A stretch of 64,000 nt of DNA from DATLZU01 sp051293835 (GTDB lineage Bacteria > Nitrospirota > Nitrospiria > Nitrospirales > Nitrospiraceae): positions 124,001 to 188,000 of the forward strand of contig JBPKMA010000005.1 of assembly GCA_051293835.1 (NCBI GenBank), written 5' to 3'. The notes beneath the pieces are model-generated. The model ran no database searches. It saw only the letters and a program-made list of their open reading frames with translations, and was not told the DNA's origin. Position 1 is the first letter of the stretch; every line of letters starts with the position of its first letter. The translations under genes and the position numbers were made by a program. Shown here in pieces: positions 8,066-20,025 of this stretch.

Positions 8066-9877
8066 GTGGGCGACGTTGTGCATTCTGCCCTCTCACGGCC
8101 CGGCAACGTCATCTTTCCTACCAATTTCCCCTATGTGCGGGATCTCGTTGCAGCCGGGGGACGTTGTGTCCGGCAGCCAAGCGGGCATCTGATTTTTTAC
8201 GATCGCGCCGGACGGCGGTTTCTCGCGACCGATCCGGACGGCAACCCGTTGCATGAGTGCGAGTGGGAAACTACGCCGGCGGGCCACGCGCGGTTGGTTC
8301 GAGCGCGGTTCCGACTCGATTGGGAACAATGGGTCGGACTGAAGCCGGCCGCCCTCGTGAATGCCACGACCCTCGATCTCTCGCGCAAGCCGGGCTGGGA
8401 GCGGCTGAGGGCGGACGATTTGCGCCGGATGGCTGCGCAGGTGCTGGGCGTCCCGCTGGAAGAGGTTCGGTTCTTTTACGGAGATGAAGACCTGGTTGTC
8501 GATGCGCGCGGCTTGGCGACTATCCGGCACAAAAAAGACGCGTTCTACGTGTTGGATAGCGGCAGCTTTGATCATGCCCGCTTCATGTCCTGCATGGGAG
8601 TCATGCACTGGGATCGAATCGATTTCTTGCCCGTGGTCGAATTGTTTCAATCGCTGCTGCCCGGGACCGGGTCCGCCGCGCTCGAATTCATCCGCGGCCT
8701 GTACGACGATCAAAATGAAGGGCGACCGAACCCGCTCGCGCTCCGCTACCGCGGAATTCCCACCTATCCCTCCGAAGCCGCCTTCCGCCTGTTCGGGGGG
8801 TTTTTTACACCAAGCGCGCCTGGCGGACAGGACCCGTTTTCGCTCTTCATGAATCCGTCTCGATCGCACGAGGTCACGTGGCTGCCAACACCGGACCCGC
8901 CGCGTCGCTATTTCGACCCCGCACACCGGCTCTGCGTCACCGTCAAAGGGGAGACGATCCATAAGGCGACGCTCGCCGACGACCCGACGGGCCTCCCGTA
9001 TGTCAAACCGCCGGCGCGCGGATTCGCGCCTTATGGTCGGAGCGTGGAAGTCTCGAACGGGAGGCTGATTCTGCGCGACGGCGAGCACCGAATCACGTTC
9101 CCGCTCAATCCCACCTGGGGGCCCATCCGCGATTCCGCGCCGCCTCCGGGAACAGAGTCGGCACCGTGGGGATGGAGGGACCTCTTTCAAGGGACTCCGC
9201 CGGTGGTTTCAGCCGCCGAAGCCTTCGGCTCCGTCTTGCTCTATCCTGAAGATGACACGGAAATTGACGAAGCGGCATCGCAGCCGTTTGTCACCGATTT
9301 CCTGCAAGACTTTATGGAAGATACCCAGCTGCTGGCTTCCCACCTAGCTCACGCCGTGTTTCTGCTGATTGACAACTTCGATGCCGGCCTCAGCGCCTGT
9401 ATTAAGCCAGACCGGGCTCGCTGCTACACTGTGCTGTACCGCCGTCCGGCGTTGGCTCAGAAACATGCGCAGGCCCTCTGGAATCAAGCGGCCTTGTCCG
9501 GCCCGTCGTTGGAGGCGCTCCGACGGGTTGCTTTCTTTCCGGCGGAGGCTTGCCGCAAGGCAGCCTATGCCAAGCAGTATGACGTGATCTACCACTGGAT
9601 TCCCTTTGCGGACTTCGATCGCCCCGCTGCGCTTTCCGATACAATCCGCTGTCTTGCCGAGGCGCTGGCCCCCGGCGGACTGGTCTTCGTCGCAGGGCCT
9701 CCGACCGTGGGTCGTCTCGTGCGGACCTATGCCTTGGAACTGCTTCGGGAAGACCCGGTGGAAACCCTGCCGACGTTCCAGATGCACCGCACCATTCTTC
9801 CGATGGCCCGTCTCAAACCCGGCTTGACGCTGGTGCAGGCGAAAAAAAGCTACGCAGGTACTTCAGTCCGACCTTGA
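8066..9877 (+). CDS. Large uncharacterised protein with methyltransferase-like C terminus
   Basis: I do not recognise this 603-residue protein as a named family. It has no signal peptide or membrane span. The C-terminal fifth resembles the second half of a class I SAM-methyltransferase fold: YDVIYHWIPFADF, then LAEALAPGGLVFVAGP (about 520-560), but the glycine-rich SAM loop expected before it is not evident. The middle region is rich in Pro, Arg and aromatic residues (WGPIRDSAPPPGTESAPWGW). The start is uncertain; GTG 8066 has no clear ribosome site. It sits seven bases after proA and its stop codon overlaps the -35 box of the pyr promoter. Confidence 0.65.
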   Translation: MGDVVHSALSRPGNVIFPTNFPYVRDLVAAGGRCVRQPSGHLIFYDRAGRRFLATDPDGNPLHECEWETTPAGHARLVRARFRLDWEQWVGLKPAALVNATTLDLSRKPGWERLRADDLRRMAAQVLGVPLEEVRFFYGDEDLVVDARGLATIRHKKDAFYVLDSGSFDHARFMSCMGVMHWDRIDFLPVVELFQSLLPGTGSAALEFIRGLYDDQNEGRPNPLALRYRGIPTYPSEAAFRLFGGFFTPSAPGGQDPFSLFMNPSRSHEVTWLPTPDPPRRYFDPAHRLCVTVKGETIHKATLADDPTGLPYVKPPARGFAPYGRSVEVSNGRLILRDGEHRITFPLNPTWGPIRDSAPPPGTESAPWGWRDLFQGTPPVVSAAEAFGSVLLYPEDDTEIDEAASQPFVTDFLQDFMEDTQLLASHLAHAVFLLIDNFDAGLSACIKPDRARCYTVLYRRPALAQKHAQALWNQAALSGPSLEALRRVAFFPAEACRKAAYAKQYDVIYHWIPFADFDRPAALSDTIRCLAEALAPGGLVFVAGPPTVGRLVRTYALELLREDPVETLPTFQMHRTILPMARLKPGLTLVQAKKSYAGTSVRP

Positions 9878-9903
9878 CAGCCTCAGGTTGCACCCGATAA
9901 GAT
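9874..9903 (+). promoter_or_regulatory. Sigma-70 promoter of the pyr operon
   Basis: A perfect TTGACA (9874-9879) and TAAGAT (9898-9903) are 18 bases apart. The -35 box contains the TGA stop of the preceding gene. Predicted initiation near 9910 would place the PyrR-binding hairpin almost at the 5' end of the transcript. Confidence 0.6.
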
Positions 9904-9909
9904 GCCCTC

Positions 9910-10026
9910 ACCTTTAACGCTCATCCTGCGAGGTGAGCAAGGAGTGATGCTCATGAGGATCGGCCCGCTGGGTTGTGTCCCGCCGATCATTGCCTTCTCA
10001 TCGCTCGTCGATGGGAAGGTTTTTTT
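9910..10026 (+). promoter_or_regulatory. pyr leader with PyrR-binding element
   Basis: The leader contains CCTGCGAGGTGAGCAAGGAG (9925-9944), which closely follows the PyrR-binding loop known from Bacillus pyr leaders (CCAGAGAGGCUGAGAAGGAU in B. subtilis). It is flanked by CTCAT (9920-9924) and ATGAG (9953-9957), which can close the stem. A second helix, GATCGGC/GCCGATC (9958-9964 with 9982-9988), lies between it and the terminator. ATGAGGA (9953-9959) could alternatively pair, with one G-U, with TTCTCAT (9995-10001) in the terminator 5' arm. That makes it a plausible antiterminator which PyrR-UMP binding would disrupt. Confidence 0.7.
9993..10026 (+). terminator. Intrinsic terminator (attenuator) abutting the pyrR start codon
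   Basis: CCTTCTCATCG (9993-10003) pairs along its whole length with CGATGGGAAGG (10009-10019), with one G-U pair and a five-base loop, and is followed by seven T (10020-10026). The pyrR ATG begins at the very next base. The 3' arm GGGAAGG is also the only Shine-Dalgarno-like sequence for that ATG, seven bases away. The hairpin could therefore stop transcription and also hide the ribosome site. Confidence 0.8.
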
Positions 10027-10602
10027 ATGCCTGGAACCTGCATGACGACGGGCACGCGGACGGGGAAACCGCAGGAGCGGCTGGTTATGGAGGCGGGCGA
10101 CATCGCCCGCGCGCTGACCCGTATTGCCCATGAAATCCTTGAACGGAACAAGGGCACCAAGGATCTGGCGTTGGTCGGGATCCGCACCGGCGGGGTGCAT
10201 CTGGCGCACCGCCTAGCCCGTCGCCTCCACGACATTGAAGGGGCCCAGGTGCCGATCGGAGAACTCGACATCACCCTCTATCGGGACGACCTTGCCCTCC
10301 GCAAGGACCAGCCGGTGCTTCGGAAGACTTCCGTGCCGTTCAACATCTCGGACCTGAAAATTGTCCTGGTCGACGATGTCCTGTTCACCGGACGCACGAC
10401 CCGCGCCGCCATGGACGGGTTGATCGATTTGGGCCGGCCGGCCGAGATTCAACTCGCCGTGCTCGTCGATCGGGGGCACCGGCAACTGCCGATCAAGGCC
10501 AACTACATCGGCAAGAACATCCCAACGTCGCGGGACGAGATCGTCAAGGTGCTGTTGGAAGAAGAAGGAGAAGAGGACCGAGTGGTCATCCTGAAGGCGT
10601 AA
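10027..10602 (+). CDS. pyrR: Pyr operon attenuation regulator / uracil phosphoribosyltransferase
   Basis: This 191-residue protein is slightly longer than typical PyrR (about 180). The PRPP-binding signature VLVDDVLFTGRTTRAAMDG is present near residue 115, together with ALVGIRTGGVHLAHRLARR and the family-specific ELDITLYRDDL. PyrR binds pyr mRNA leaders in the presence of UMP and also has weak uracil phosphoribosyltransferase activity. The ATG at 10027 directly follows the terminator T-run; ATG 10042 is an alternative. It heads pyrB-pyrC-carA-carB, whose leader it should control. Confidence 0.93.
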   Translation: MPGTCMTTGTRTGKPQERLVMEAGDIARALTRIAHEILERNKGTKDLALVGIRTGGVHLAHRLARRLHDIEGAQVPIGELDITLYRDDLALRKDQPVLRKTSVPFNISDLKIVLVDDVLFTGRTTRAAMDGLIDLGRPAEIQLAVLVDRGHRQLPIKANYIGKNIPTSRDEIVKVLLEEEGEEDRVVILKA

Positions 10603-10614
10603 CCGGAGGAACCC

Positions 10615-11535
10615 GTGAGCCTCAAACGCAAAGACCTGCTCAGCCTCGCGACGTTGTCGGTCGAGGAGATCATGCTCATTCTGGAGACGGCCGATTCCTT
10701 CAAGGAAGTGACCGGACGGGAGATCAAAAAGGTCCCGGCTCTCCGAGGCAAGACCGTCGTGAACCTGTTTTTCGAGCCCAGCACTAGGACCCGCACCTCG
10801 TTTGAGTTAGCCGCGAAGCGCCTCAGCGCGGATGTTATTAACTTCTCGCCCTCGTCCAGCAGCGTGGTCAAAGGCGAAACGCTGCTGGACACGGCACGCA
10901 ATATCGAAGCCATGCAAGCGGACATTATCGTCCTGCGACACCCTGCCGCCGGTGCGGCGGAGATCCTGGCGCGCAGTGTCAAGTCCTCCGTCATCAACGC
11001 CGGCGACGGCTGGCATGAACATCCCACCCAGGCGTTGCTCGACCTCTACACGATTCGCGAACGGAAACTGCCCTTCAAAGGGCTGCGCGTGGCCATCGTC
11101 GGCGACGTGACCCACAGCCGAGTGGCGCGGTCGAATATTTACGCCTTGGTCAAACTGGGCGCGGAGGTCCGTGTCGTCGGCCCGCCGACGATGATTCCTC
11201 CGGCCGTGGACCGGCTGGGTGCTCGCGTCTACTACGACCTGGAAGGTGCCCTACGCGGCGTGCAGGTAATCATGATGCTCCGCCTGCAATTGGAGCGGCA
11301 AGGACGGGCTCTCTTCCCCACGATCCGTGAGTACTCGCGGCTGTACGGGCTCACGGCGGAACGGATGAAGTTGGCTGAACCGGGCGCCATTGTCATGCAT
11401 CCGGGCCCGATCAATCGGGGCGTGGAGATTGCGCCGGAAGTTGCGGACAGCCTATCCTCGGTGATCCTGGACCAGGTCGCCAACGGCGTGGCCGTGCGTA
11501 TGGGTATCCTGTATCTGATGTCGGGCGCAAACTGA
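10615..11535 (+). CDS. pyrB: Aspartate carbamoyltransferase catalytic subunit
   Basis: This 306-residue enzyme condenses carbamoyl phosphate and aspartate in pyrimidine synthesis. The carbamoyl-phosphate motif FEPSTRTRTSFE lies near residue 52, HPTQALLDLYTI near 138, and HPGPINRGVEI near 264. The GTG start is preceded by CCGGAGGAACCC. No pyrI regulatory chain is adjacent, so control is probably at the RNA level through PyrR. The stop codon is immediately followed by the pyrC reading frame. Confidence 0.97.
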   Translation: MSLKRKDLLSLATLSVEEIMLILETADSFKEVTGREIKKVPALRGKTVVNLFFEPSTRTRTSFELAAKRLSADVINFSPSSSSVVKGETLLDTARNIEAMQADIIVLRHPAAGAAEILARSVKSSVINAGDGWHEHPTQALLDLYTIRERKLPFKGLRVAIVGDVTHSRVARSNIYALVKLGAEVRVVGPPTMIPPAVDRLGARVYYDLEGALRGVQVIMMLRLQLERQGRALFPTIREYSRLYGLTAERMKLAEPGAIVMHPGPINRGVEIAPEVADSLSSVILDQVANGVAVRMGILYLMSGAN

Positions 11536-11550
11536 TTGGATGTCGACCTG

Positions 11551-12894
11551 ATGCCTGAGAAGAATCGACACGAAATGAAGAGAGCCAGTGGTGGGCCAAT
11601 TCTGCTCCTGATACGGGGTGGGCACGTCATCGATCCGGGACGGCAGAACGGCGTGGCGGATGTCTTGATCGAGGACGGACGAATCGCCGCCGTTGGGCGA
11701 AACCTCTCTGTTCCGCGCTCCGCGACGGTCCTTGACGCAACCGGGCTCCTGGTTTTGCCGGGATTTGTGGATCTCCACGTCCACCTGCGCGAACCGGGGT
11801 TCGAATACAAGGAAACGATCGAGAGCGGAACGGCGGCGGCCGTGGCCGGCGGATTCACGTCCGTCTGTTGCATGCCCAACACGAACCCGGTCAACGACAA
11901 CCAGTCGATCACGGAGTTCATTCTGGAGCGGGCTCAAGCGGCGGGCAATGCGCATGTGTTTCCGATCGGTGCGATCACCAAGGGGTCCGAGGGCAAAGAG
12001 TTGGCGGAAATCGGCGATCTGCGGCAGGCCGGCTGTGTGGCTATCTCCGACGACGGCCGTCCTGTCATGAACAGCCTGGTCATGCGCCGGGCCATGGAAT
12101 ACGCGCTGGCGTTCGATCTGCCGGTGGTGGACCATTGCGAGGACCTGCACCTCGCGGAGGGCGGGTGTATGAACGAAGGTGTGGTCTCTACCGAGATGGG
12201 CCTGCCGGGTATTCCTGCGGCGGCGGAAGAGATTATGGTTGCCCGCAACCTGGCGTTGGCGGAGTTGACCGGCGCCCGTCTGCACCTGGCGCACCTCAGC
12301 ACGGCCGGTTCGGTGCGCATGGTTCGCGAGGCCAAGGCGCGCGGAATCCGGGTGACCGCGGAAGCTTGCCCGCATCATTTCTCGCTGACGGAGGAAGTCT
12401 GTCGCGGTTACAACACCCATGCGAAGATGAATCCGCCGCTGCGGACGTGGGAGGACGTGCAGGCCATCAAAGAGGGTTTGCGGGACGGCACCATCGACGT
12501 GATCGCCACCGATCATGCTCCGCATGCAATACAGGAAAAGCAGCAGGAGTTCGCGCAGGCGCCCTTCGGAATCGTCGGCCTCGAAACCGCGCTGCCGTTG
12601 ACGTTGGCGTTAGTGGAGGAGGGGGTGCTGACGCTGGAGGCCGCGGTGGCCAAATTGACCGAGGCACCGGCCAAAGCGTTCGGGCTGGCCAAAGGCACGT
12701 TGGCGCCTGGTGCCGATGCGGACGTCACCCTCGTCGATCCAGAGGCTCAATGGGAAGTCGATCCGACCCGCTTCCGCTCGAAAAGTCGGAACACCCCGTT
12801 TGCCGGCTGGAAGGTCAAAGGCCGGGTGACCGCGACGCTGGTCAACGGACGCGTGGTCTACGAACTGCAGCCTACGGAGCAGGGGGTGCGGTGA
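11551..12894 (+). CDS. pyrC: Dihydroorotase
   Basis: This is an amidohydrolase of the class I dihydroorotase type (447 residues from this ATG). The zinc-binding DLHVHLREPG motif is intact, and so are the later metal-site regions VVDHCED, AEACPHHF and ATDHAPH. It cyclises carbamoyl-aspartate to dihydroorotate. The start is uncertain: TTG 11536, ATG 11551 and ATG 11575 are all in frame with weak ribosome sites. The conserved core (ILLLIRGGHVIDPG) begins soon after the last. The stop overlaps the GTG of the next gene by four bases. Confidence 0.95.
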   Translation: MPEKNRHEMKRASGGPILLLIRGGHVIDPGRQNGVADVLIEDGRIAAVGRNLSVPRSATVLDATGLLVLPGFVDLHVHLREPGFEYKETIESGTAAAVAGGFTSVCCMPNTNPVNDNQSITEFILERAQAAGNAHVFPIGAITKGSEGKELAEIGDLRQAGCVAISDDGRPVMNSLVMRRAMEYALAFDLPVVDHCEDLHLAEGGCMNEGVVSTEMGLPGIPAAAEEIMVARNLALAELTGARLHLAHLSTAGSVRMVREAKARGIRVTAEACPHHFSLTEEVCRGYNTHAKMNPPLRTWEDVQAIKEGLRDGTIDVIATDHAPHAIQEKQQEFAQAPFGIVGLETALPLTLALVEEGVLTLEAAVAKLTEAPAKAFGLAKGTLAPGADADVTLVDPEAQWEVDPTRFRSKSRNTPFAGWKVKGRVTATLVNGRVVYELQPTEQGVR

Positions 12895-13421
12895 GCCGCG
12901 TGGTGCGGTGGATCCTGATCGTTTGCCTGACCTTGGAGTACACGGCCTTGGGAGTCTGGACGGGAGGCCTCATCGTGCTGATCGCCGCAGTCATTCCGGC
13001 TGTGTTCAATACCTTCGGCGGCCAGGATGCCGGCGGGTTATTTTTAACTCGCTCGTTCGATGGGTATAACCGCTTGGTGCTCGCCGCTCTCGCGTTCGTG
13101 GCGGCCGGCGCCGGCTGGCGGACATGGATGGGCCACCGGGGAATGCCCATTCCGCCGGCCAACCGGAGCGAATGGGCGCTGTTCGGCGTGATGGCGGTGA
13201 TCGCTGCCGTGATCGTGTTCGGGCTGCATCCCAAGGCCACCACTCTCCAGGCAAAAGCCTTTGCGGCTCAAGGCGAAGAGGCGCGCAAGGCGGCGTTTGC
13301 GGCGTTTTTCCGGTTGCATTGGCCGATACGCTTTCTGTACCTGTTGAACCTGGGGTTGGGAATTGCGCTGATCGCCGTAAAAGTGCGGAGCTGGATTCAG
13401 TATCAGGGAGTCGGGCGATGA
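12891..13421 (+). CDS. DUF4149/TMEM205-like four-helix membrane protein
   Basis: This 176-residue integral membrane protein has four predicted spans at about residues 4-34, 56-72, 87-104 and 140-164. The first helix ends in PAVFNTF, a Pro-x-x-Phe pattern typical of the DUF4149 (TMEM205-like) family, whose function is unknown. It is embedded between pyrC and carA with four-base overlaps on both sides (GTGA and ATGA), so it must be co-translated with the pyrimidine genes. I infer no direct role in pyrimidine synthesis. Confidence 0.8.
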   Translation: MSRVVRWILIVCLTLEYTALGVWTGGLIVLIAAVIPAVFNTFGGQDAGGLFLTRSFDGYNRLVLAALAFVAAGAGWRTWMGHRGMPIPPANRSEWALFGVMAVIAAVIVFGLHPKATTLQAKAFAAQGEEARKAAFAAFFRLHWPIRFLYLLNLGLGIALIAVKVRSWIQYQGVGR

Positions 13422-14614
13422 AGAAAGCCGTGCTCGCTCTGGCCGATGGAACTGTCTTCGAGGGCCGCGCCCTCGGCTATGAAGGTGAAACGGTTGGGGA
13501 AGTCGTGTTCAACACGGCCATGACCGGTTACCAAGAAATTCTGACCGATCCCTCGTACAAAGGCCAGATCATCACCATGACCTGTCCGCATATCGGCAAT
13601 TACGGCGTGGCGCCGGAAGATGTGGAATCTCGGCGTGTTTGGGGAGAAGGTTTTATCGTCCACGAGGCCAGCGTGCTGGCCAGCAACTGGCGATGCCGCT
13701 TGACGCTGCCTGAGTATCTTCAGGAGGCTCGTGTCGTCGGCATTGAAGGGATCGATACGCGATCCCTGACCCGACACCTCCGCGAGCATGGCTCGCAGCT
13801 CGGAGTAATCTCGCACCTCGATCTTGACCCCCGGCGGGCGGTGGCAAAAGCCAGGGCCGCCCCGAGTCTCATCGGACGCGATCTGGTCGCAGAAGTGACG
13901 TGCCGCCAGCCCTATGAATGGACGGAGGGATCCGGCTCCTGGGTGCCCTATCCAGCCGGCAACGGGAGGGCGGCAAAGTCCGGAAGAACGGTCGAACGCC
14001 GCACGCCGTGGCGCGTGGTCGTATATGATTTTGGGGTGAAGCGGAACATTTTGCGGCGGCTTGTCGATGTGGGCTGCACCGTAACCGTGGTGCCGGCTTC
14101 GACCCCGGGTCTGGCCGTGCTGGCGATGAAGCCCGACGGCGTCGTGTTGTCCAACGGCCCGGGCGATCCGGAAGGGGTGCCCTACGCCATCGAAATGGTC
14201 AGACAGTTGCTCGGCCGTGTACCGCTGTTCGGCATCTGCCTCGGTCATCAACTGCTTGGCTTGGCTCTTGGACTGCGCACCTACAAACTGAAGTTTGGAC
14301 ATCACGGCGCTAACCATCCGGTGATGGACCTGCGCACCAAAAAGGTTGAGATCACGTCGCAGAACCATAACTTTGCCGTGCAGATCCCGCAAGGCCTGGA
14401 TCCCGTTCCCGCTCAGCCGCTGATCGCGGAAACGGCGTACGGGCGCGTGGAGGTCACCCATGTCAGCTTGAACGATCATTCGGTCGAGGGCCTGGTCTGT
14501 CTGGACCAGCCGGCTTTTTCTGTGCAATATCATCCCGAAGCCTCTCCCGGGCCTCATGATTCGGCGTATGTGTTCGAAGAATTCGTGCATCTGATGGAGA
14601 AGGGTCATGCGTAA
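13418..14614 (+). CDS. carA: Carbamoyl-phosphate synthase small (glutaminase) subunit
   Basis: This 398-residue protein has an N-terminal CPSase small-chain domain (LADGTVFEGRALGYEG; FNTAMTGYQEILTDPSY) and a C-terminal class I glutamine amidotransferase. The nucleophile sits in PLFGICLGHQLLGLALG near residue 275, and the His/Glu pair in VQYHPEASPGPHD. It supplies ammonia to CarB. The ATG overlaps the stop of the upstream membrane-protein gene, and its own 3' end overlaps the sppA start by eight bases. Confidence 0.97.
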   Translation: MKKAVLALADGTVFEGRALGYEGETVGEVVFNTAMTGYQEILTDPSYKGQIITMTCPHIGNYGVAPEDVESRRVWGEGFIVHEASVLASNWRCRLTLPEYLQEARVVGIEGIDTRSLTRHLREHGSQLGVISHLDLDPRRAVAKARAAPSLIGRDLVAEVTCRQPYEWTEGSGSWVPYPAGNGRAAKSGRTVERRTPWRVVVYDFGVKRNILRRLVDVGCTVTVVPASTPGLAVLAMKPDGVVLSNGPGDPEGVPYAIEMVRQLLGRVPLFGICLGHQLLGLALGLRTYKLKFGHHGANHPVMDLRTKKVEITSQNHNFAVQIPQGLDPVPAQPLIAETAYGRVEVTHVSLNDHSVEGLVCLDQPAFSVQYHPEASPGPHDSAYVFEEFVHLMEKGHA

Positions 14615-15569
14615 CAGACTCCGTGTCGGTCTTGTCGCCTTTCTTACGGCTCTGCTTCAGTCCGGATGCATCACCATCAACCTGCCGCCTCCGCTCGGTC
14701 CCCTGGAAGAAGTCCAGGTGAGCGGCGCGGGCGACGCCAAGGTCCTGCTGGTCGATCTGTCCGGCATCATCAGCTCCCAGGAACAGGACGGGCTCATCGC
14801 GCGCCCCAGTCTGGTCGCCACCGTGAAAGAAGAGCTGACGAAGGCCGCGAAGGATGACAAAGTGAAGGCGGTTGTGATCCGGATCAACAGCCCGGGCGGG
14901 ACGGTCACCGCTTCCGACATCCTGTATCACGAATTGAAGACCTTCAAGACCACGCGGAAGATTCCGATTGTCGCGTCGATTATGGACGTGGGCGCTTCCG
15001 GCGGCTATTACATTGCAGCCAGCGCGGACGCCATTCTCGCGCATCCGTCTTCGGTGACCGGCAGCCTCGGCGTCATCATGCTGACCATCAACGCGCGCGG
15101 CCTCCTTGAGAAAGTGGGCGTCGAAGCGACTGCCGTCACGTCCGGCCCTCGTAAGGACATGGGTTCCCCGTTCCGTGCGATGACGCCGGAAGAGCGCGCG
15201 ATCTTTCAAGGGGTCATCGATTCCTTCTACCAGCGGTTCCTGACAGTGGTCCAGGAAGGCCGGCCCAATCTGTCCATGGATCAAATCAAGAAACTCGCCG
15301 ACGGGCGGATCTATTCCGGCGAGCAGGCCAAGGCCGTGGGGCTGGTGGACGATGTCGGCTATCTGGAACAAGCCATCGAGACAGCGAAGAAGCGGGCAGG
15401 CCTGAAGGACGCGCGGGTCGTGACCTACCGGCGTCCCGGGGAATATCAGAACAACATTTACTCGCGCCTGTTCGGTTTCGGCCACGGACTCGCTGGGATG
15501 GCGAACCTCGACCTGCTTTCGTTGGTGCGCGGCGGCACTCCCCAATTCATGTACTTGTGGATGCCGTGA
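14607..15569 (+). CDS. sppA: Signal peptide peptidase SppA (lipoprotein-anchored)
   Basis: This 320-residue S49 peptidase has a short N-terminal signal ending in a lipobox-like LLQSGC, suggesting lipid anchoring in the envelope rather than the usual transmembrane helix. The catalytic Ser131 is in DVGASGGYYIA and the likely general base Lys183 in SGPRKDMGSPF, the Ser-Lys dyad of bacterial SppA. The family degrades remnant signal peptides. It is translationally overlapped with carA and lies between carA and carB, an operon arrangement with no obvious metabolic reason. Confidence 0.9.
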   Translation: MRNRLRVGLVAFLTALLQSGCITINLPPPLGPLEEVQVSGAGDAKVLLVDLSGIISSQEQDGLIARPSLVATVKEELTKAAKDDKVKAVVIRINSPGGTVTASDILYHELKTFKTTRKIPIVASIMDVGASGGYYIAASADAILAHPSSVTGSLGVIMLTINARGLLEKVGVEATAVTSGPRKDMGSPFRAMTPEERAIFQGVIDSFYQRFLTVVQEGRPNLSMDQIKKLADGRIYSGEQAKAVGLVDDVGYLEQAIETAKKRAGLKDARVVTYRRPGEYQNNIYSRLFGFGHGLAGMANLDLLSLVRGGTPQFMYLWMP

Positions 15570-15634
15570 CGGAGCAGGGATTCGTCGATCTATTCTGAGA
15601 CGGATGCGTTGTCCATAGCCTCATCTTTTTGAAG

Positions 15635-16567
15635 ATGAATAGCGTGAAGCCATTCCTCTCGGCGCCGATCAGCCGGCGAACCGCGATCGTCCTGGTGGCG
15701 CGTGGTCTACTCTGGATTTGCCTGGCGGGAAGCTCGTTGAGCACGCTGGCCGGCTGTTATCGCGCGCCAGGCACGGCGCGCGACCAGCTCATCTTCCTCT
15801 CGGAGGAAAAAGAGATTGCGATGGGTGTCAGCGCCTTCCGCGAAGTGTTGCGCCAGGCCCGGTTGAACGAAAATTCCGAGATCAACGAAATGGTTCATCG
15901 GGTCGGCCGGCGGATCGCCGCGGTCGCGAACAAACCGGAGTATCATTGGGAATTCGCGGTCATCCAGGACGATCGGGTGATCAACGCCTTTGCCTTGCCG
16001 GGCGGCAAGGTCGCCGTGTTCACCGGCCTCCTCAAGATCACGCAAAACGAGGCGGGGCTTGCAACGGTCATGGGCCATGAAGTTGCCCACGTGTTGCAAC
16101 GGCACGGTGCCGAACGGATGAGCCGCGGGATTCTCGAACAGATCGCCCAAGTCGGTGCTCTGGCCGGGGCCGCGACCGGCGCCATCAATCCGAGCGTGGC
16201 TATGGGGGCGATGGGCGCCTACGGCGTGGGAGTGTCCCTGCCGTTCAATCGCAAGCAGGAATCGGAAGCCGACTATATTGGCCTTCGGCTGATGGCACAG
16301 GCCGGGTACGACCCGCGCGAGGCAGTGGCGTTCTGGGAGCGGATGAGCGGCTGCCCTCGACAGATGATTGGCAAACTGTGCTTTCGCTCCCAGCAGGCAA
16401 TCCCGGAGTTTCTGTCCACGCATCCTTCGGATGTGACCCGGATCAACCAGATCGAGGCCTGGATTCCGGAAGCCATGCGTTACTACCGTCCGGCGGATGG
16501 CCTTGAACCGGCGCATCCTCCTCGGCCGTATCAACCGCCGATCGGACCGATGCCGAAAACCGGATAG
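15635..16567 (+). CDS. M48-family zinc metalloprotease
   Basis: The 310-residue protein has an N-terminal signal segment (RGLLWICLAGSSLSTLAGC) with a lipobox-like LAGC, so it is probably a periplasmic lipoprotein. The zinc motif HEVAH spans residues 148-152, with the third ligand in KQESEADYIGLRLMAQAGYDP. This is the layout of M48C/LoiP-BepA-like proteases that maintain outer-membrane proteins. The start is ambiguous: TTG 15629 and ATG 15635 both lie in the small inverted repeat TCATCTT/AAGATGA. It sits between sppA and carB on the same strand. Confidence 0.88.
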   Translation: MNSVKPFLSAPISRRTAIVLVARGLLWICLAGSSLSTLAGCYRAPGTARDQLIFLSEEKEIAMGVSAFREVLRQARLNENSEINEMVHRVGRRIAAVANKPEYHWEFAVIQDDRVINAFALPGGKVAVFTGLLKITQNEAGLATVMGHEVAHVLQRHGAERMSRGILEQIAQVGALAGAATGAINPSVAMGAMGAYGVGVSLPFNRKQESEADYIGLRLMAQAGYDPREAVAFWERMSGCPRQMIGKLCFRSQQAIPEFLSTHPSDVTRINQIEAWIPEAMRYYRPADGLEPAHPPRPYQPPIGPMPKTG

Positions 16568-16649
16568 GAGACAAGGATGATCAGGCGAAAGCCGACGGAC
16601 TATTGCGGCCTCGCGCCTCCACGCCGATCGCCTATAGTCTGAAGCGATT

Positions 16650-19937
<3,288 letters not shown>

Positions 19938-20025
19938 ACCTAGGACAGGCGGAAAAGGGCACGCTGGTTTTGCAGGTGAGACGGTTGCCTATTCGCCCAT
20001 TGACGTTCTGCGTGAGAGAGAAAAC

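Noticed and set aside
6863..8083. 406-codon minus-strand frame opposite proA
   Set aside because: Antisense shadow of a certain proA with no recognisable motif.
11868..12890. Long plus-strand open frame of about 340 codons inside pyrC
   Set aside because: It is out of frame with an unmistakable dihydroorotase and has the Gly/Arg-rich composition typical of high-GC shadow frames. Only its end, from GTG 12891, is the real DUF4149 gene.
15621..15638. TCATCTT/AAGATGA inverted repeat as a terminator after sppA
   Set aside because: The stem is short and AT-rich, has no T-run after it, and overlaps the start codon of the M48 gene.
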